NCBI GenBank assembly: GCA_021324295.1
Contig: JAJPJJ010000126.1
Span: forward strand, 97,670-161,669
Source of the DNA: Bacillota bacterium
GTDB taxonomy: Bacteria; Sysuimicrobiota; Sysuimicrobiia; Sysuimicrobiales; Segetimicrobiaceae
Direction of reading: 5' to 3'
DNA length: 64,000 nucleotides
Shown in pieces: positions 39,000 to 48,384 of the stretch (position 1 is the stretch's first letter; each line of letters starts with the position of its first letter). The notes beneath the pieces were generated by a model that saw only the letters and a program-made list of their open reading frames with translations, searched no databases and was not told the DNA's origin. A program made the position numbers and the translations under genes.

Positions 39000-40939
39000 G
39001 GAAGCGGATCGCGATCATCAGCGAGCACGCCTCGCCCCTCGCGATGCCGGGGAGCGTCGACTCCGGCGGCCAGAACGTCTACGTCGGCCAGATCGCGAAG
39101 AACCTGGCGCTGCGCTACGACGTCGATGTCTTCACGCGCAAGGACAGCGAGCTGCTCCCCGAGACCGCCGAATGGGTCAACGGCACCCGGATCGTCTACG
39201 TCCCGGCCGGGCCGCCCCGGCACGTGCCCAAGGAAGAGCTCCTCCCGTACATGGACGAGTTCACCGCGTACGTGACACGGTTCGTGAAGCGCCAGCGCAG
39301 GGGGTACGACCTCGCCCATGCCAACTTCTGGATGTCCGGTCTCGTGGCCGCCGGGCTCAAGCAGGCGCTCGCGACCCCGTTCGTCATCACGTTCCACGCG
39401 CTCGGGCGCGTGCGCCGCTTCCACCAGGGCGAGGCCGACCGGTTCCCCGACGAGCGGTTCGCGGTCGAGGACCGCCTGATCGCCGAGTGCGACCACATCA
39501 TCGCCGAGTGCCCGCAGGACGAGGAGGACCTGATCCGCCACTACAACGCCGACCCCGCCAAGGTGACGATCATCCCGTGCGGCTTCGATCCGAACGAGTT
39601 CTTCCCGATCAGCAAGCCGCTGGCGCGCGCGCTCCTCGGGCTCAACCCGGACGAGCGCATCATCCTCCACGTCGGCCGTCTCGTGCCGCGCAAGGGGATC
39701 GATACGATCGTGCGCGCGCTCCCGCGGCTGCAGCGCGACCACCGCACCCCGGCGCGCGTGCTGATCGTCGGCGGAGAATCGGAGGATCCCGACCCGGCCC
39801 GGACCCCCGAGATCGGCCGCCTGCAGGCGATCGCCCGGGAGGAGGGGGTGGCGGACCGCGTGACGTTCGTGGGCCGCCGCGGCCGTGACGTGCTGACGTA
39901 CTACTACAGCGCGGCCGACCTGTTCGTCACGACGCCGTGGTACGAGCCGTTCGGGATGACCCCGCTCGAGGCGATGGCGTGCGGCACGCCGGTGATCGGG
40001 TCCTCCGTCGGGGGAATCAAGTTCACGGTGCGGGACGGGGAAACCGGATATCTCGTGCCGCCCAGCGACCCCGCGGCGCTCGCGGAGCGGATCGCCCACC
40101 TCTACCGCAACCCCAAGCTGATGAGCGTCTTCCGCCGGCAGGCCCTCCGGCGCGTGAACGACCTGTTCACGTGGCCGCACGTCGTCGCGGCGATGGCGAC
40201 GCTCTACGAGGACGTCCTCACGGCGCTGCGGCTCGGGGGGGCGCGCACGGAAGACCGGCTGGGGCTCATCGGGCGCAACTTCGACGCGGCGCAGGACGCG
40301 CTGCGCGAGGCGCACCGCGTGCTGAGCCGCCCCCTGCTCGAGGCCGCGGATGCCCTCGGCACCTGCTTCACCCGGCAGGGCAAGGCGCTGATCTGCGGCA
40401 ACGGCGGCAGCGCCGCGGAATCGCAGCACTTCGCCGCCGAGCTGGTCGGACGGTTCAAGCGGCCCGATCGTGGCGGCATCCCGGCCCTCGCCCTCACCGC
40501 CGATTCGTCGGTCCTGACCGCGTGGTCGAACGACTGCGGCTACGAGCAGGTGTTTGCGCGCCAGGTCGAGGCGTTCGGCCGGCCGGGGGACGTGCTCGTC
40601 GGCATCAGCACGAGCGGCAGGTCGCTCAACGTCGTTCGTGCGTTCGAAGCGGCCCGCCAGCACGGGCTGCGGTCGATCGGCATCCTCGGCGGGGACGGCG
40701 GGCGGCTGCGCGAGCTGTCCGACATCGCGATCGTCGTGCCGTCGTCGGACGCGCAGCGGGTCCAGGAGGTGCAGACCCTCCTCGTGCACACGCTGTGCGA
40801 GCTGGTCGAGGAACAGCTCTACGGCCGGGGCAGCGAGGCGGGCGCGGCCGCGGCGGCGGGCTCCCTCGGCCGGGCCGGCGCGCAGGCCGACCGCACGACG
40901 TGGAAGCGCGACGCGGGCATCGCCCAGGCGAGCGGGTAG
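38996..40939 (+). CDS. Fusion: GT4 glycosyltransferase + SIS-domain D-sedoheptulose-7-phosphate isomerase (GmhA-like)
   Basis: N-terminal SEHASPLAMPGSVDSGGQNVYV...EPFGMTPLEAMACGTPVIGSSVGG; C-terminal GKALICGNGGSAAESQHFAAELVGRFK...DVLVGISTSGRSLNVVRAFEAAR. Confidence 0.94.
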   Translation: MRKRIAIISEHASPLAMPGSVDSGGQNVYVGQIAKNLALRYDVDVFTRKDSELLPETAEWVNGTRIVYVPAGPPRHVPKEELLPYMDEFTAYVTRFVKRQRRGYDLAHANFWMSGLVAAGLKQALATPFVITFHALGRVRRFHQGEADRFPDERFAVEDRLIAECDHIIAECPQDEEDLIRHYNADPAKVTIIPCGFDPNEFFPISKPLARALLGLNPDERIILHVGRLVPRKGIDTIVRALPRLQRDHRTPARVLIVGGESEDPDPARTPEIGRLQAIAREEGVADRVTFVGRRGRDVLTYYYSAADLFVTTPWYEPFGMTPLEAMACGTPVIGSSVGGIKFTVRDGETGYLVPPSDPAALAERIAHLYRNPKLMSVFRRQALRRVNDLFTWPHVVAAMATLYEDVLTALRLGGARTEDRLGLIGRNFDAAQDALREAHRVLSRPLLEAADALGTCFTRQGKALICGNGGSAAESQHFAAELVGRFKRPDRGGIPALALTADSSVLTAWSNDCGYEQVFARQVEAFGRPGDVLVGISTSGRSLNVVRAFEAARQHGLRSIGILGGDGGRLRELSDIAIVVPSSDAQRVQEVQTLLVHTLCELVEEQLYGRGSEAGAAAAAGSLGRAGAQADRTTWKRDAGIAQASG

Positions 40940-40964
40940 CGGCGGGCCCAGGGGAGGGCACGGG

Positions 40965-41726
40965 ATGCAGCAGATCATCGGGACACCCCAGGCGCCCCTC
41001 ACCGCCCCCCTCGCGGGACAGGTCGCGCTCGTGACGGGCGGAGGCCGCGGGCTGGGCGAGGCGACGTGTCGCGTGCTCGGGGAGGCGGGGGCCGTCGTCG
41101 TCGCCGCGGACATCGACGCCGAGGCGGCCGCGCGCACGGCGCGCGCCGTCGAGGCGCACGGGGGCGCCGCCCGGTCGATCCCGCTCGACGTCCGCGACGC
41201 GCGGCAGGTCGAGGAGGCGGTCCGGGGCATCGCCGCCGCGTGTGGTCGCCTCGATGTGCTGGTCAACAACGCCGGGGTGGATACCACGTGTCCCCTCGAG
41301 GAGCTCTCCGTGGACGAGTGGGACCGCATCCTCGACACCAACCTGCGCGGCCCGTTCGTGGCGGCGCGGTGCGCGTTTCCGCTGATGCGGGCGCAGGGCG
41401 GCGGCTGTATCGTCAACGTCGTCTCCACGGCCGCGCGCCGGGCGTGGGCCAACGCCTCCGCGTACCACGCGAGCAAGTGGGGCCTCCTGGGGCTGAGCCA
41501 TGCCCTCCACGTCGAAGGGCGCCCGTATCGGATCAAGGTCACCGCGGTGCTCAGCGGCGGCATGCGCACGCCCTTCCTCCTGGAGCGGTTCCCGGAGCTC
41601 GATCCCACCGGGCTGCAGGCCCCGCAGAACGTCGCGGCGGTCGTGCGCTTCGTGGTGACGCAGCCGCCGGAGACGGTGATCCCGGAGGTGATGGTGCTGC
41701 CTGTGCGGGAGACCTCCTGGCCGTAG
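40965..41726 (+). CDS. SDR family NAD(P)-dependent oxidoreductase
   Basis: ALVTGGGRGLGEATCRVLGEAGAVVVAADID; NNAGV; ASAYHASKWGLLGL. Confidence 0.94.
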   Translation: MQQIIGTPQAPLTAPLAGQVALVTGGGRGLGEATCRVLGEAGAVVVAADIDAEAAARTARAVEAHGGAARSIPLDVRDARQVEEAVRGIAAACGRLDVLVNNAGVDTTCPLEELSVDEWDRILDTNLRGPFVAARCAFPLMRAQGGGCIVNVVSTAARRAWANASAYHASKWGLLGLSHALHVEGRPYRIKVTAVLSGGMRTPFLLERFPELDPTGLQAPQNVAAVVRFVVTQPPETVIPEVMVLPVRETSWP

Positions 41727-41742
41727 CCACAAGGAGCCTGCG

Positions 41743-43290
41743 GTGAGCCCGTCGCTGTCCCACGTCATCGACACGTTTCCGCGGTCGCGCGTTGCGGTGC
41801 TCGGCGACACGATGCTCGACACGTACCTGCGCGGCGAGACACACCGCCTCTGCCCCGAGGCGCCGGTCCCGGTCGTGACCGTGTCGGGGCGCACCCACGC
41901 CGCCGGGGGCGCCGGCAATACCGCCGTGAACGTGTGTCGACTGGGCGGACACGCCGCGTTGTTCTCGGTGATCGGCGACGATGCGTCCGGGCGCCGCCTC
42001 CTGCGCGTCCTGCGCGAGGCCGGCGTGTCGACGGAGCACGTGCTGCGCCGGCCGTCCCGGCGGACCCTCCTCAAGCAGCGCGTGCTCGCCGCGTCCCAGA
42101 TGCTCCTGCGGATCGACGACGGCAGCGCGCAGGCGCTGGCGGCCGGGGACGAGGCCGTGCTCCTCGAGCACCTGGGCGCCGCGCTCGATGGGTTCGACGC
42201 CGTTGTCGTCTCGGACTACGGGTACGGGGCGCTGACCGCGAACGTCCTCCGGCTCCTGGCCGACCGCCAGGCCCGTGCGCCCGGGCTGCTGCTCGTCGAC
42301 GCGAAGGACCTCGAGGCGTACCGTGCGGTCGGCGCGACCGCGGTCAAGCCCAACTACGCGCAGGCGATCCACCTGCTCGGGGAACGTGAGGCCGGGCGGC
42401 CGGGCGACCGGGCCGCCCAGATCCAGGCACACCAGGAGCGGCTGCTCCGCCTGACCGGTGCCCAGGTCGCCGCGGTCACGCTGGACAGCGACGGCGCGCT
42501 CATCCTGGAGCGCGGCCGGCCGCCGTACCGGACGTACGCCCGCCCCGCCCGGCACGCACAGCCGGCGGGGGCGGGCGATACGTTCCTAAGCGCGCTCGCG
42601 CTGGCGCTGGCCGCCGGCTGCTCCACCCCCGCCGCGGCGGAGCTTGCGTCGGCGGCCGCGGCGGTCGTCGTGGAGATGGACGGGACCGCGTCGTGCACCG
42701 CCGCGCAGCTCCGGGCGTATCTCGGCGCACACCTCGGCGGGGATGCCAAGCACGTCCCGGACCCGGCACGCCTGGCCGCCCTCGTCGAGGCTCACCGGAG
42801 GGCCGGCCGGCGGATCGTCTTCACGAACGGCTGCTTCGATCTCCTCCACCGGGGACACGTCGCGTACCTCGGCGGGGCCAAGGCGCTCGGCGATGTCCTC
42901 ATCGTCGGCCTCAACGGCGACGAGAGCATCCGGCGCCTCAAAGGCCCCGGGCGCCCGATCAACACGGTGGCGGACCGCGTGCAGGTGCTCGCCGCCCTCA
43001 GCTGCGTCGACCACATCGCCGTCTTCGAGGACGAGACGCCGTGCGACCTGATCCGGACCATCCGGCCCGACGTGTACGTGAAGGGCGGCGACTACACGCG
43101 GGCGATGCTGCGCGAGGCGCCGCTCGTCGAGGCGCTGGGCGGCACCGTGCGGATCCTGCCCTACGTCGAGGACTGCTCGACCAGCGGCATCATCGAGCGC
43201 ATCCGGCGCCCCGGCGCCGCCGCGACGCATGCGCAGACGGGCCGGGCGCACCCGAGGCCGCCCGGACCGAGGAACACCGCGGAGACCTGA
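41743..43290 (+). CDS. hldE: Bifunctional D-glycero-beta-D-manno-heptose-7-phosphate kinase / heptose-1-phosphate adenylyltransferase
   Basis: PfkB-type kinase (LGDTMLDTYLRGETHRLCPEAPVPVV; AGAGDTF) plus nucleotidyltransferase (VFTNGCFDLLHRGHVAYLGGAKALGD). Confidence 0.96.
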   Translation: MSPSLSHVIDTFPRSRVAVLGDTMLDTYLRGETHRLCPEAPVPVVTVSGRTHAAGGAGNTAVNVCRLGGHAALFSVIGDDASGRRLLRVLREAGVSTEHVLRRPSRRTLLKQRVLAASQMLLRIDDGSAQALAAGDEAVLLEHLGAALDGFDAVVVSDYGYGALTANVLRLLADRQARAPGLLLVDAKDLEAYRAVGATAVKPNYAQAIHLLGEREAGRPGDRAAQIQAHQERLLRLTGAQVAAVTLDSDGALILERGRPPYRTYARPARHAQPAGAGDTFLSALALALAAGCSTPAAAELASAAAAVVVEMDGTASCTAAQLRAYLGAHLGGDAKHVPDPARLAALVEAHRRAGRRIVFTNGCFDLLHRGHVAYLGGAKALGDVLIVGLNGDESIRRLKGPGRPINTVADRVQVLAALSCVDHIAVFEDETPCDLIRTIRPDVYVKGGDYTRAMLREAPLVEALGGTVRILPYVEDCSTSGIIERIRRPGAAATHAQTGRAHPRPPGPRNTAET

Positions 43291-44510
43291 TGCCGGTGCA
43301 GCACGCCGCCCGCCCGCCGGACGGGCCGTGGGCCCGTGCCCGCCGGGTGCTCTGCGTGCGCCTGGACGCGATCGGCGACGTCCTGATGACGACGCCGGCG
43401 ATCCGAGCGCTGCGTGCGGCGTGCCCCGGACGGCGCATCACGCTGCTGACGTCCCCGGGGGGCGCGGAGATCGCGCGCCTCGTGCCGGAGATCGACGGGG
43501 TGATCGTCTACGAGGCGCCCTGGGTCAAGGCCACACCGCCGCGCAGCGACAGCGATGCCGAGCACGCCATGGCCGGCCGGTTGCGTGCGGAGGGCTTCGA
43601 CGGTGCGGTCGTCTTCACCGTCTACAGCCAGAACCCGCTGCCGGCCGCGTTCCTCTGCTATCTCGCCGGCATCCCGCTCCGCCTCGCGTACTGCCGCGAG
43701 AACCCGTACCAGATGCTGACCCCCTGGGTCCCCGAGCCGGAGCCGCAGCACCGGGTGCGCCACGAGGTCAGGCGGCAGCTCGATCTCGTAGCGGCCGTCG
43801 GCGCCCACACGGACGACGAGCGGCTGTCGCTTCGCGTCCCGGACGAGGCGCGGCAGCGCGTCGCCGACGCCCTCTCCGACCTGGGGGTGGACCGCGACGC
43901 GCCCTGGGCCGTCGTGCACCCGGGGGCCACGGCGCCCTCCCGCCGGTATCCGGAGGACGGGTTCGCGCGCGCCGTCCGGGGGCTCGTGCGCGATCTCGGG
44001 TGGCAGGTCGTGTTCAGCGGAACCGCGCCCGAGCGCGCGCTGATCGACCGCATCCGGGACGCCGCGGACGTGCCGGCGTGCTCGCTCGCCGGCCGCCTCG
44101 ACCTGGGCGAGCTCGCCGCGCTGTTGTCGTTCGCGCCGATCCTCGTCGCCAACAACACCGGGCCGGTGCACATCGCCGCCGCGGTGGGAGCGCCCGTGGT
44201 CGTCCTCTACGCGCTCACGAATCCGCAGCACACCCCGTGGCGCGTCCCCGCGCGCGTGCTGTTCCACGATGTCCCGTGCCGGTTCTGCTACCAGAGCATC
44301 TGCCCCGAGGGCCACCACGACTGTCTTCGGCTCCTCCCGCCCGAAGACGTCGTGCGGGCCGCCGAGGAGCTGTACCGGGAGACGCGGGTCGCCAGGGAGC
44401 GCCCCGCCCCGCCGGATCGATCGGCCCCCGCTGCGCCGGACGACTCGTTCGAGGCACTGGTGCACAGGCGTCCCGGAGATGGGTTCGCCGCGCGTCGTCC
44501 GCCTCGATAG
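43290..44510 (+). CDS. Glycosyltransferase family 9 (ADP-heptose:LPS heptosyltransferase-like)
   Basis: VLCVRLDAIGDVLMTTPAIRALRAACPGRRITLLTSPGG; VVHPGATAPSRRYP; ILVANNTGPVHIAAAVGAPVV. Confidence 0.95.
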   Translation: MPVQHAARPPDGPWARARRVLCVRLDAIGDVLMTTPAIRALRAACPGRRITLLTSPGGAEIARLVPEIDGVIVYEAPWVKATPPRSDSDAEHAMAGRLRAEGFDGAVVFTVYSQNPLPAAFLCYLAGIPLRLAYCRENPYQMLTPWVPEPEPQHRVRHEVRRQLDLVAAVGAHTDDERLSLRVPDEARQRVADALSDLGVDRDAPWAVVHPGATAPSRRYPEDGFARAVRGLVRDLGWQVVFSGTAPERALIDRIRDAADVPACSLAGRLDLGELAALLSFAPILVANNTGPVHIAAAVGAPVVVLYALTNPQHTPWRVPARVLFHDVPCRFCYQSICPEGHHDCLRLLPPEDVVRAAEELYRETRVARERPAPPDRSAPAAPDDSFEALVHRRPGDGFAARRPPR

Positions 44511-44552
44511 GGCCGGCGCGATCGTCGAGGGCGTCCCGCACAACAGCGCCCC

Positions 44553-44999
44553 CTACTGCTGCACCTGCACTTTGACCGATGTCGCCCGGGCCTGCTCCGA
44601 CTTCGGCACCCTCACCTCGAGCACACCGTCCTTGTACGTCGCCCGGGCCTCCGTGCTCTTCACCTCGGCCATCAGCGGGATCGTCCGGATGAAGGCGCCG
44701 TACCGGAGCTCCCGCTGGTAGTAGTTCCGCGCCTGCCGCTCCTCCTCGTGCTTGCTCTCACCCCGCAGGGTGATCGTGTCGCGGCTCACCGAGATATCGA
44801 GCTGCTTGGGGTCGATGTTGGGCAGCTCCGCCCGCACCACCACCTCGTTGTCGGCTTCGAACACGTCGACCGGGGGCACCCATTCTGCCTGGGCGGCTTC
44901 CCGCTGCGGCCGCCGCGCGAAGAACTCGTCCAGCATCCGATCCATCTGGCGGCGCAGGGTCGCCAGGTCGCCAAGCGGATCCCATCGCATGATGCTCAT
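44553..44999 (-). CDS. Hsp20/alpha-crystallin family small heat-shock protein
   Basis: MSIMRWDPLGDLATLRRQMDRMLDEFF...VDVFEADNEVVVRAELPNIDPKQLDISVSRDTITLRGE. Confidence 0.97.
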   Translation of the reverse strand: MSIMRWDPLGDLATLRRQMDRMLDEFFARRPQREAAQAEWVPPVDVFEADNEVVVRAELPNIDPKQLDISVSRDTITLRGESKHEEERQARNYYQRELRYGAFIRTIPLMAEVKSTEARATYKDGVLEVRVPKSEQARATSVKVQVQQ

Positions 45000-45072
45000 G
45001 CTCCCATCCCCCTTTCGCGCTGTGGTGCTCGTCAGGATGCCGCTTCCGATGCGGGCGCGCTGCCGGGCGCGG

Positions 45073-46209
45073 CTACGACCCCTCCGCGGGCCGCGGCTCC
45101 CGGCCCGTTTCGATGAACGTCTTCATCATCGCGAGGTCCTGGTCCATCCGCGTCTTGGGATCGGCGCCCAGCAGTTCCGCGATGGCGTGGCCGAGCGCCC
45201 CGGCCCCCGGGTTGTACGACATCCGGATCGTGACGCGGGTCCCGCCGTCCTCGTCGTCGAAGCGCACGATCCCGCTGTGCTGGATGACGGACCCGGGCAC
45301 CGTCTTCCAGGCGAGGATCTTGTTGGGGATGAACTCGGTGATCTCGGCGTCCCACTCGATGGGAACGCCGGCCGGCCCGGCCACGACCCAGTGCGACCAG
45401 TCCGGGCCGATCTGCCTCACCTCCCGCACGTGCGACATGAAGCGCGGGAAGTTCTCGTACGCGCTCCACAGCTCGAACACCCGATCCACCGGCGCGTCGA
45501 TGTGGATCGCCTTCTGGATGTCCACGGCCTTCCGTCCCGCGCCCCATCCGACGAGCCGTCTCAGCGGCAGGTTCGTCGCGCTGCGGGCCAGCAGGCCCAG
45601 GCCCGCCAGGCCGGCCGCGACGGCCGGGAGCGTGCGACGCCGGGCCCCCTGCGCGACGAGCGCGGCGCCCGCCGTGCCCGCCGCGACGCGCATCGCGGGG
45701 GGCCACACCTCTTGGAAGACGCCGCCCCCTCGCGCGCGCCGGGCCGGCTGCCCCTGCAGCCCGGGGATGTCGGCCCTGTGCTCGTGGATCTCCATCCGGT
45801 TGTCGACGCGCCGCACGCCGGGGATCGCGGAGAGGGCCGCGATCAGCGGGTCCACCTCGTGGCGCAGGATCGGCCCGGAGAGGGTCGCAACACCGTCCTC
45901 GAGCGAGACCTCCACGGAACGGGGGTGCGACACCGTGCGCGCGACGCGCTCGCGGACCCGCTGCAGCAGCGCCTCCTGCGTCTCGGGCATCCGCCGGGTG
46001 ATGCGGGAGCGCGCCTCACGCGCCAGCCCGCGCGTGCGGTTCGTAAGATCGCGCCGCGCAGCGTCGATCGCCCGCCCCGCCCTGCGGGTCCAGTGCACGA
46101 TCCGGTCCCGGATGAGCGCCCTCCGGCGCCGGCCGGCGATCGGATCGAGCACGTACATCGCGCCGGCACCGAGGCCCGCGGCACCGAGCCATGCTGCTCG
46201 CCGATCCAT
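45073..46209 (-). CDS. BON-domain + SRPBCC/polyketide-cyclase domain protein
   Basis: BON-like VRERVARTVSHPRSVEVSLEDGVATLSGPIL; cyclase-like IQKAIHIDAPVDRVFELWSAYENFPRFMSHVREVRQIG. Confidence 0.9.
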   Translation of the reverse strand: MDRRAAWLGAAGLGAGAMYVLDPIAGRRRRALIRDRIVHWTRRAGRAIDAARRDLTNRTRGLAREARSRITRRMPETQEALLQRVRERVARTVSHPRSVEVSLEDGVATLSGPILRHEVDPLIAALSAIPGVRRVDNRMEIHEHRADIPGLQGQPARRARGGGVFQEVWPPAMRVAAGTAGAALVAQGARRRTLPAVAAGLAGLGLLARSATNLPLRRLVGWGAGRKAVDIQKAIHIDAPVDRVFELWSAYENFPRFMSHVREVRQIGPDWSHWVVAGPAGVPIEWDAEITEFIPNKILAWKTVPGSVIQHSGIVRFDDEDGGTRVTIRMSYNPGAGALGHAIAELLGADPKTRMDQDLAMMKTFIETGREPRPAEGS

Positions 46210-46237
46210 GCCTCACCTCCGACCTCTCGCTCGCCGC

Positions 46238-46489
46238 TCAGTCGTACTTCGCCGCTCCCTGGTGGGCCAGATCGCTGTCCTCGAAGCGCAGCTCCGGCAC
46301 GGCCCCGAGGAGCACGGAGGTCGATTCGGCCACCCGCGCAAGACGCGAGACCTTCTCCTCGAGGCGGCGGTACCGGCGCAGCTCGATCCAGAACAGCGCG
46401 GACACGAGCGAGAGCAGGTAGAGAAGGCCCAGGCGGCTGAGCACTTCCTTCCACGGCGTGCGTGCCTTCCGAGGCAGCGATCCGACCAT
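46238..46489 (-). CDS. Small membrane protein, unknown function
   Basis: MVGSLPRKARTPWKEVLSRLGLLYLLSLVSALFWIELRRYRRLEEKVSRLARVAES...; one TM plus coiled-coil-like segment. Confidence 0.6.
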   Translation of the reverse strand: MVGSLPRKARTPWKEVLSRLGLLYLLSLVSALFWIELRRYRRLEEKVSRLARVAESTSVLLGAVPELRFEDSDLAHQGAAKYD

Positions 46490-46630
46490 GGGACTCCAGT
46501 CGCCCACCGCACCGCGTGTCCGGGATAGCTCCGCCCGGACCGCGTCCGTAGACGTGCACCCGATAGGTATTTCCCCCCGGCGGACGGGGCCCGGCACCTC
46601 ATTTTCCCGGGACCGCCACCCCGGTCTCGC

Positions 46631-46668
46631 CTCGCCGCCGGCGCGGATGCGACCGCGCCGGCGGCGAG
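46631..46668. repeat. Perfect 16-bp inverted repeat (hairpin)
   Basis: CTCGCCGCCGGCGCGG-atgcga-CCGCGCCGGCGGCGAG. Confidence 0.8.
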
Positions 46669-46999
46669 GGAGGGGATAGCCGGGGCCCTCGTGGCGCCGC
46701 CGACCTGGAGCCCGCGGGGCGCCACGCCGGGCACCCGCCCGGGCAGCGGGGGATCGACGCAGGGGGCGGCCTCCCGGCGCGCCCGCCTGCGGACCGGGGT
46801 GGTCGTGCCTCGCCGTCGCCGCGGAAGACGAGGCCGAGCGCGGTCGTTATGCCACGCAAACGGGTGTGCCGTGCTCTCTTCCGGGAACCCCCACAGAGAC
46901 GGCACGGTCCTGCCTCGAACCAGCCGCGGTATCCGGTACCTCACTACGTCCAGCGCCTGACGCCTCCACGTCGGGGTCTGGTGAAAGCGGGTGGAACCG

Positions 47000-48370
47000 A
47001 TGGAGCCTCGTACACGAGCGGGGGCGCGACGAGCGACACGAGGTCGCGCCTTCCGCCGGATCGCCGCGGCTGCCTTGGGAGGGCTCTGCCTTGCGCTGGT
47101 CGCGTGGATGGCCTCCCGCGGCGGCACGCAGAAGCCGCAGGCGGCGTCCGTCCCTCCGCCGCCCGCCGTGGTGGTCACCCAAGCGATCCAGCACACCGTG
47201 CCCGTCTATGACGAGAGCGTCGCGCAGACCGTCGCCGCCCAGACGGTGGACCTGCGCGCGCAGGTCGGCGGCACGCTCGAGCAGGTGCTCTTCACGCAGG
47301 GCAGCGAGGTCAGGCGGGGGCAGCTGCTCTTCGTGATCGATCAGCGCCCGTACGTCGCGGCGCTCCAGTCCGCCCGGGCCCAGCTCGCCGGCGCCCAGGC
47401 CGCCCTCAGGCAGGCCCTCGGGCAGGTGCAGTTGAGGCAGGCCGAAGCCCAGCTCGCGGCTCTGCGGGCGACCCTGGTCAACGCTCAACGGCAGGTGGCC
47501 CGGGATCGCTACCTGGTGGCGCAGCAGGCGATCGCGCAGCAGCAGCTGGACAACGATACGGCGGCGGAGCAGGCCGCGGCCGCCAACGTGGCGGCCCAGC
47601 AGGCCGTGGTCAAGAACACGGCCCTGTCCACGCAGATCGGAATCGTGCAGGCCCGCGCCGCGGTGCAACAGGCGCAGGCCGCGGTCACGCAGGCGGGGCT
47701 CAACCTGACCTACACGACCGTGCGGGCCCCGATCGACGGCGTCGTGGGTCTCCTCAACGTCGACCAGGGCAACCTCGTCGCCGCGAACCAGATCCTCGCG
47801 ACGATGTCGTCTCTGGATCCGATCGTTGCCCAGTTCAACGTGAGCGAGCTCCGCCTGCGCGAGCTGCTGGCCCTCCGCCGCGCCGGCGGAGCCGACCCGC
47901 GGGCCATCGGGACGGGCGCGCCGACGTTCCAGCTCCTCCTCCCGGACGGGAGCGTCTATCCCCATCCGGGCACCTTCCGGGCCCTCAACCGCGCCGTGGA
48001 CCCCAACTCCGGGACGATCCTCGTGCAGGCGCTGTTCCCCAATCCCGAGCGGCGCCTGCGGCCGGGCATGTACGCGCGCGTGCGCGCGAAGCTCCAGGAC
48101 CAGCCGAACACGGTGCTCATCCCTCAGGCCGCCGTCCAGGAGGTGCAGGGGGTGCGGACGATCTTCGTGGTCGGGCCGGACGGCACCGTCTCGGTGCGGG
48201 CGATCACGACCGGCGGCCCGTACGGGGCCTTCTTCACCGTCCTCCAGGGGCTTCGCGCCGGCGAGCGCGTGATCGTGGAAGGCCTGCAGAAGGTCCGGCC
48301 CGGCATGCGCGTCGCCCCGATCCCGCGGCCCGCCCCCCCGCTGCCGCCGGCAGCGGGCGCCACAAAGTAG
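47000..48370 (+). CDS. RND efflux periplasmic adaptor (membrane fusion protein)
   Basis: VDLRAQVGGTLEQVLFTQGSEVRRGQLLFVIDQRPYVAALQSARAQLAGAQA...LTYTTVRAPIDGVVG. Confidence 0.95.
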   Translation: MEPRTRAGARRATRGRAFRRIAAAALGGLCLALVAWMASRGGTQKPQAASVPPPPAVVVTQAIQHTVPVYDESVAQTVAAQTVDLRAQVGGTLEQVLFTQGSEVRRGQLLFVIDQRPYVAALQSARAQLAGAQAALRQALGQVQLRQAEAQLAALRATLVNAQRQVARDRYLVAQQAIAQQQLDNDTAAEQAAAANVAAQQAVVKNTALSTQIGIVQARAAVQQAQAAVTQAGLNLTYTTVRAPIDGVVGLLNVDQGNLVAANQILATMSSLDPIVAQFNVSELRLRELLALRRAGGADPRAIGTGAPTFQLLLPDGSVYPHPGTFRALNRAVDPNSGTILVQALFPNPERRLRPGMYARVRAKLQDQPNTVLIPQAAVQEVQGVRTIFVVGPDGTVSVRAITTGGPYGAFFTVLQGLRAGERVIVEGLQKVRPGMRVAPIPRPAPPLPPAAGATK

Positions 48371-48384
48371 GCAGGGGACCGGCC

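Noticed and set aside
46631-46668. Strong GC hairpin as a Rho-independent terminator
   Set aside because: No U-run on either side; kept only as an inverted repeat.
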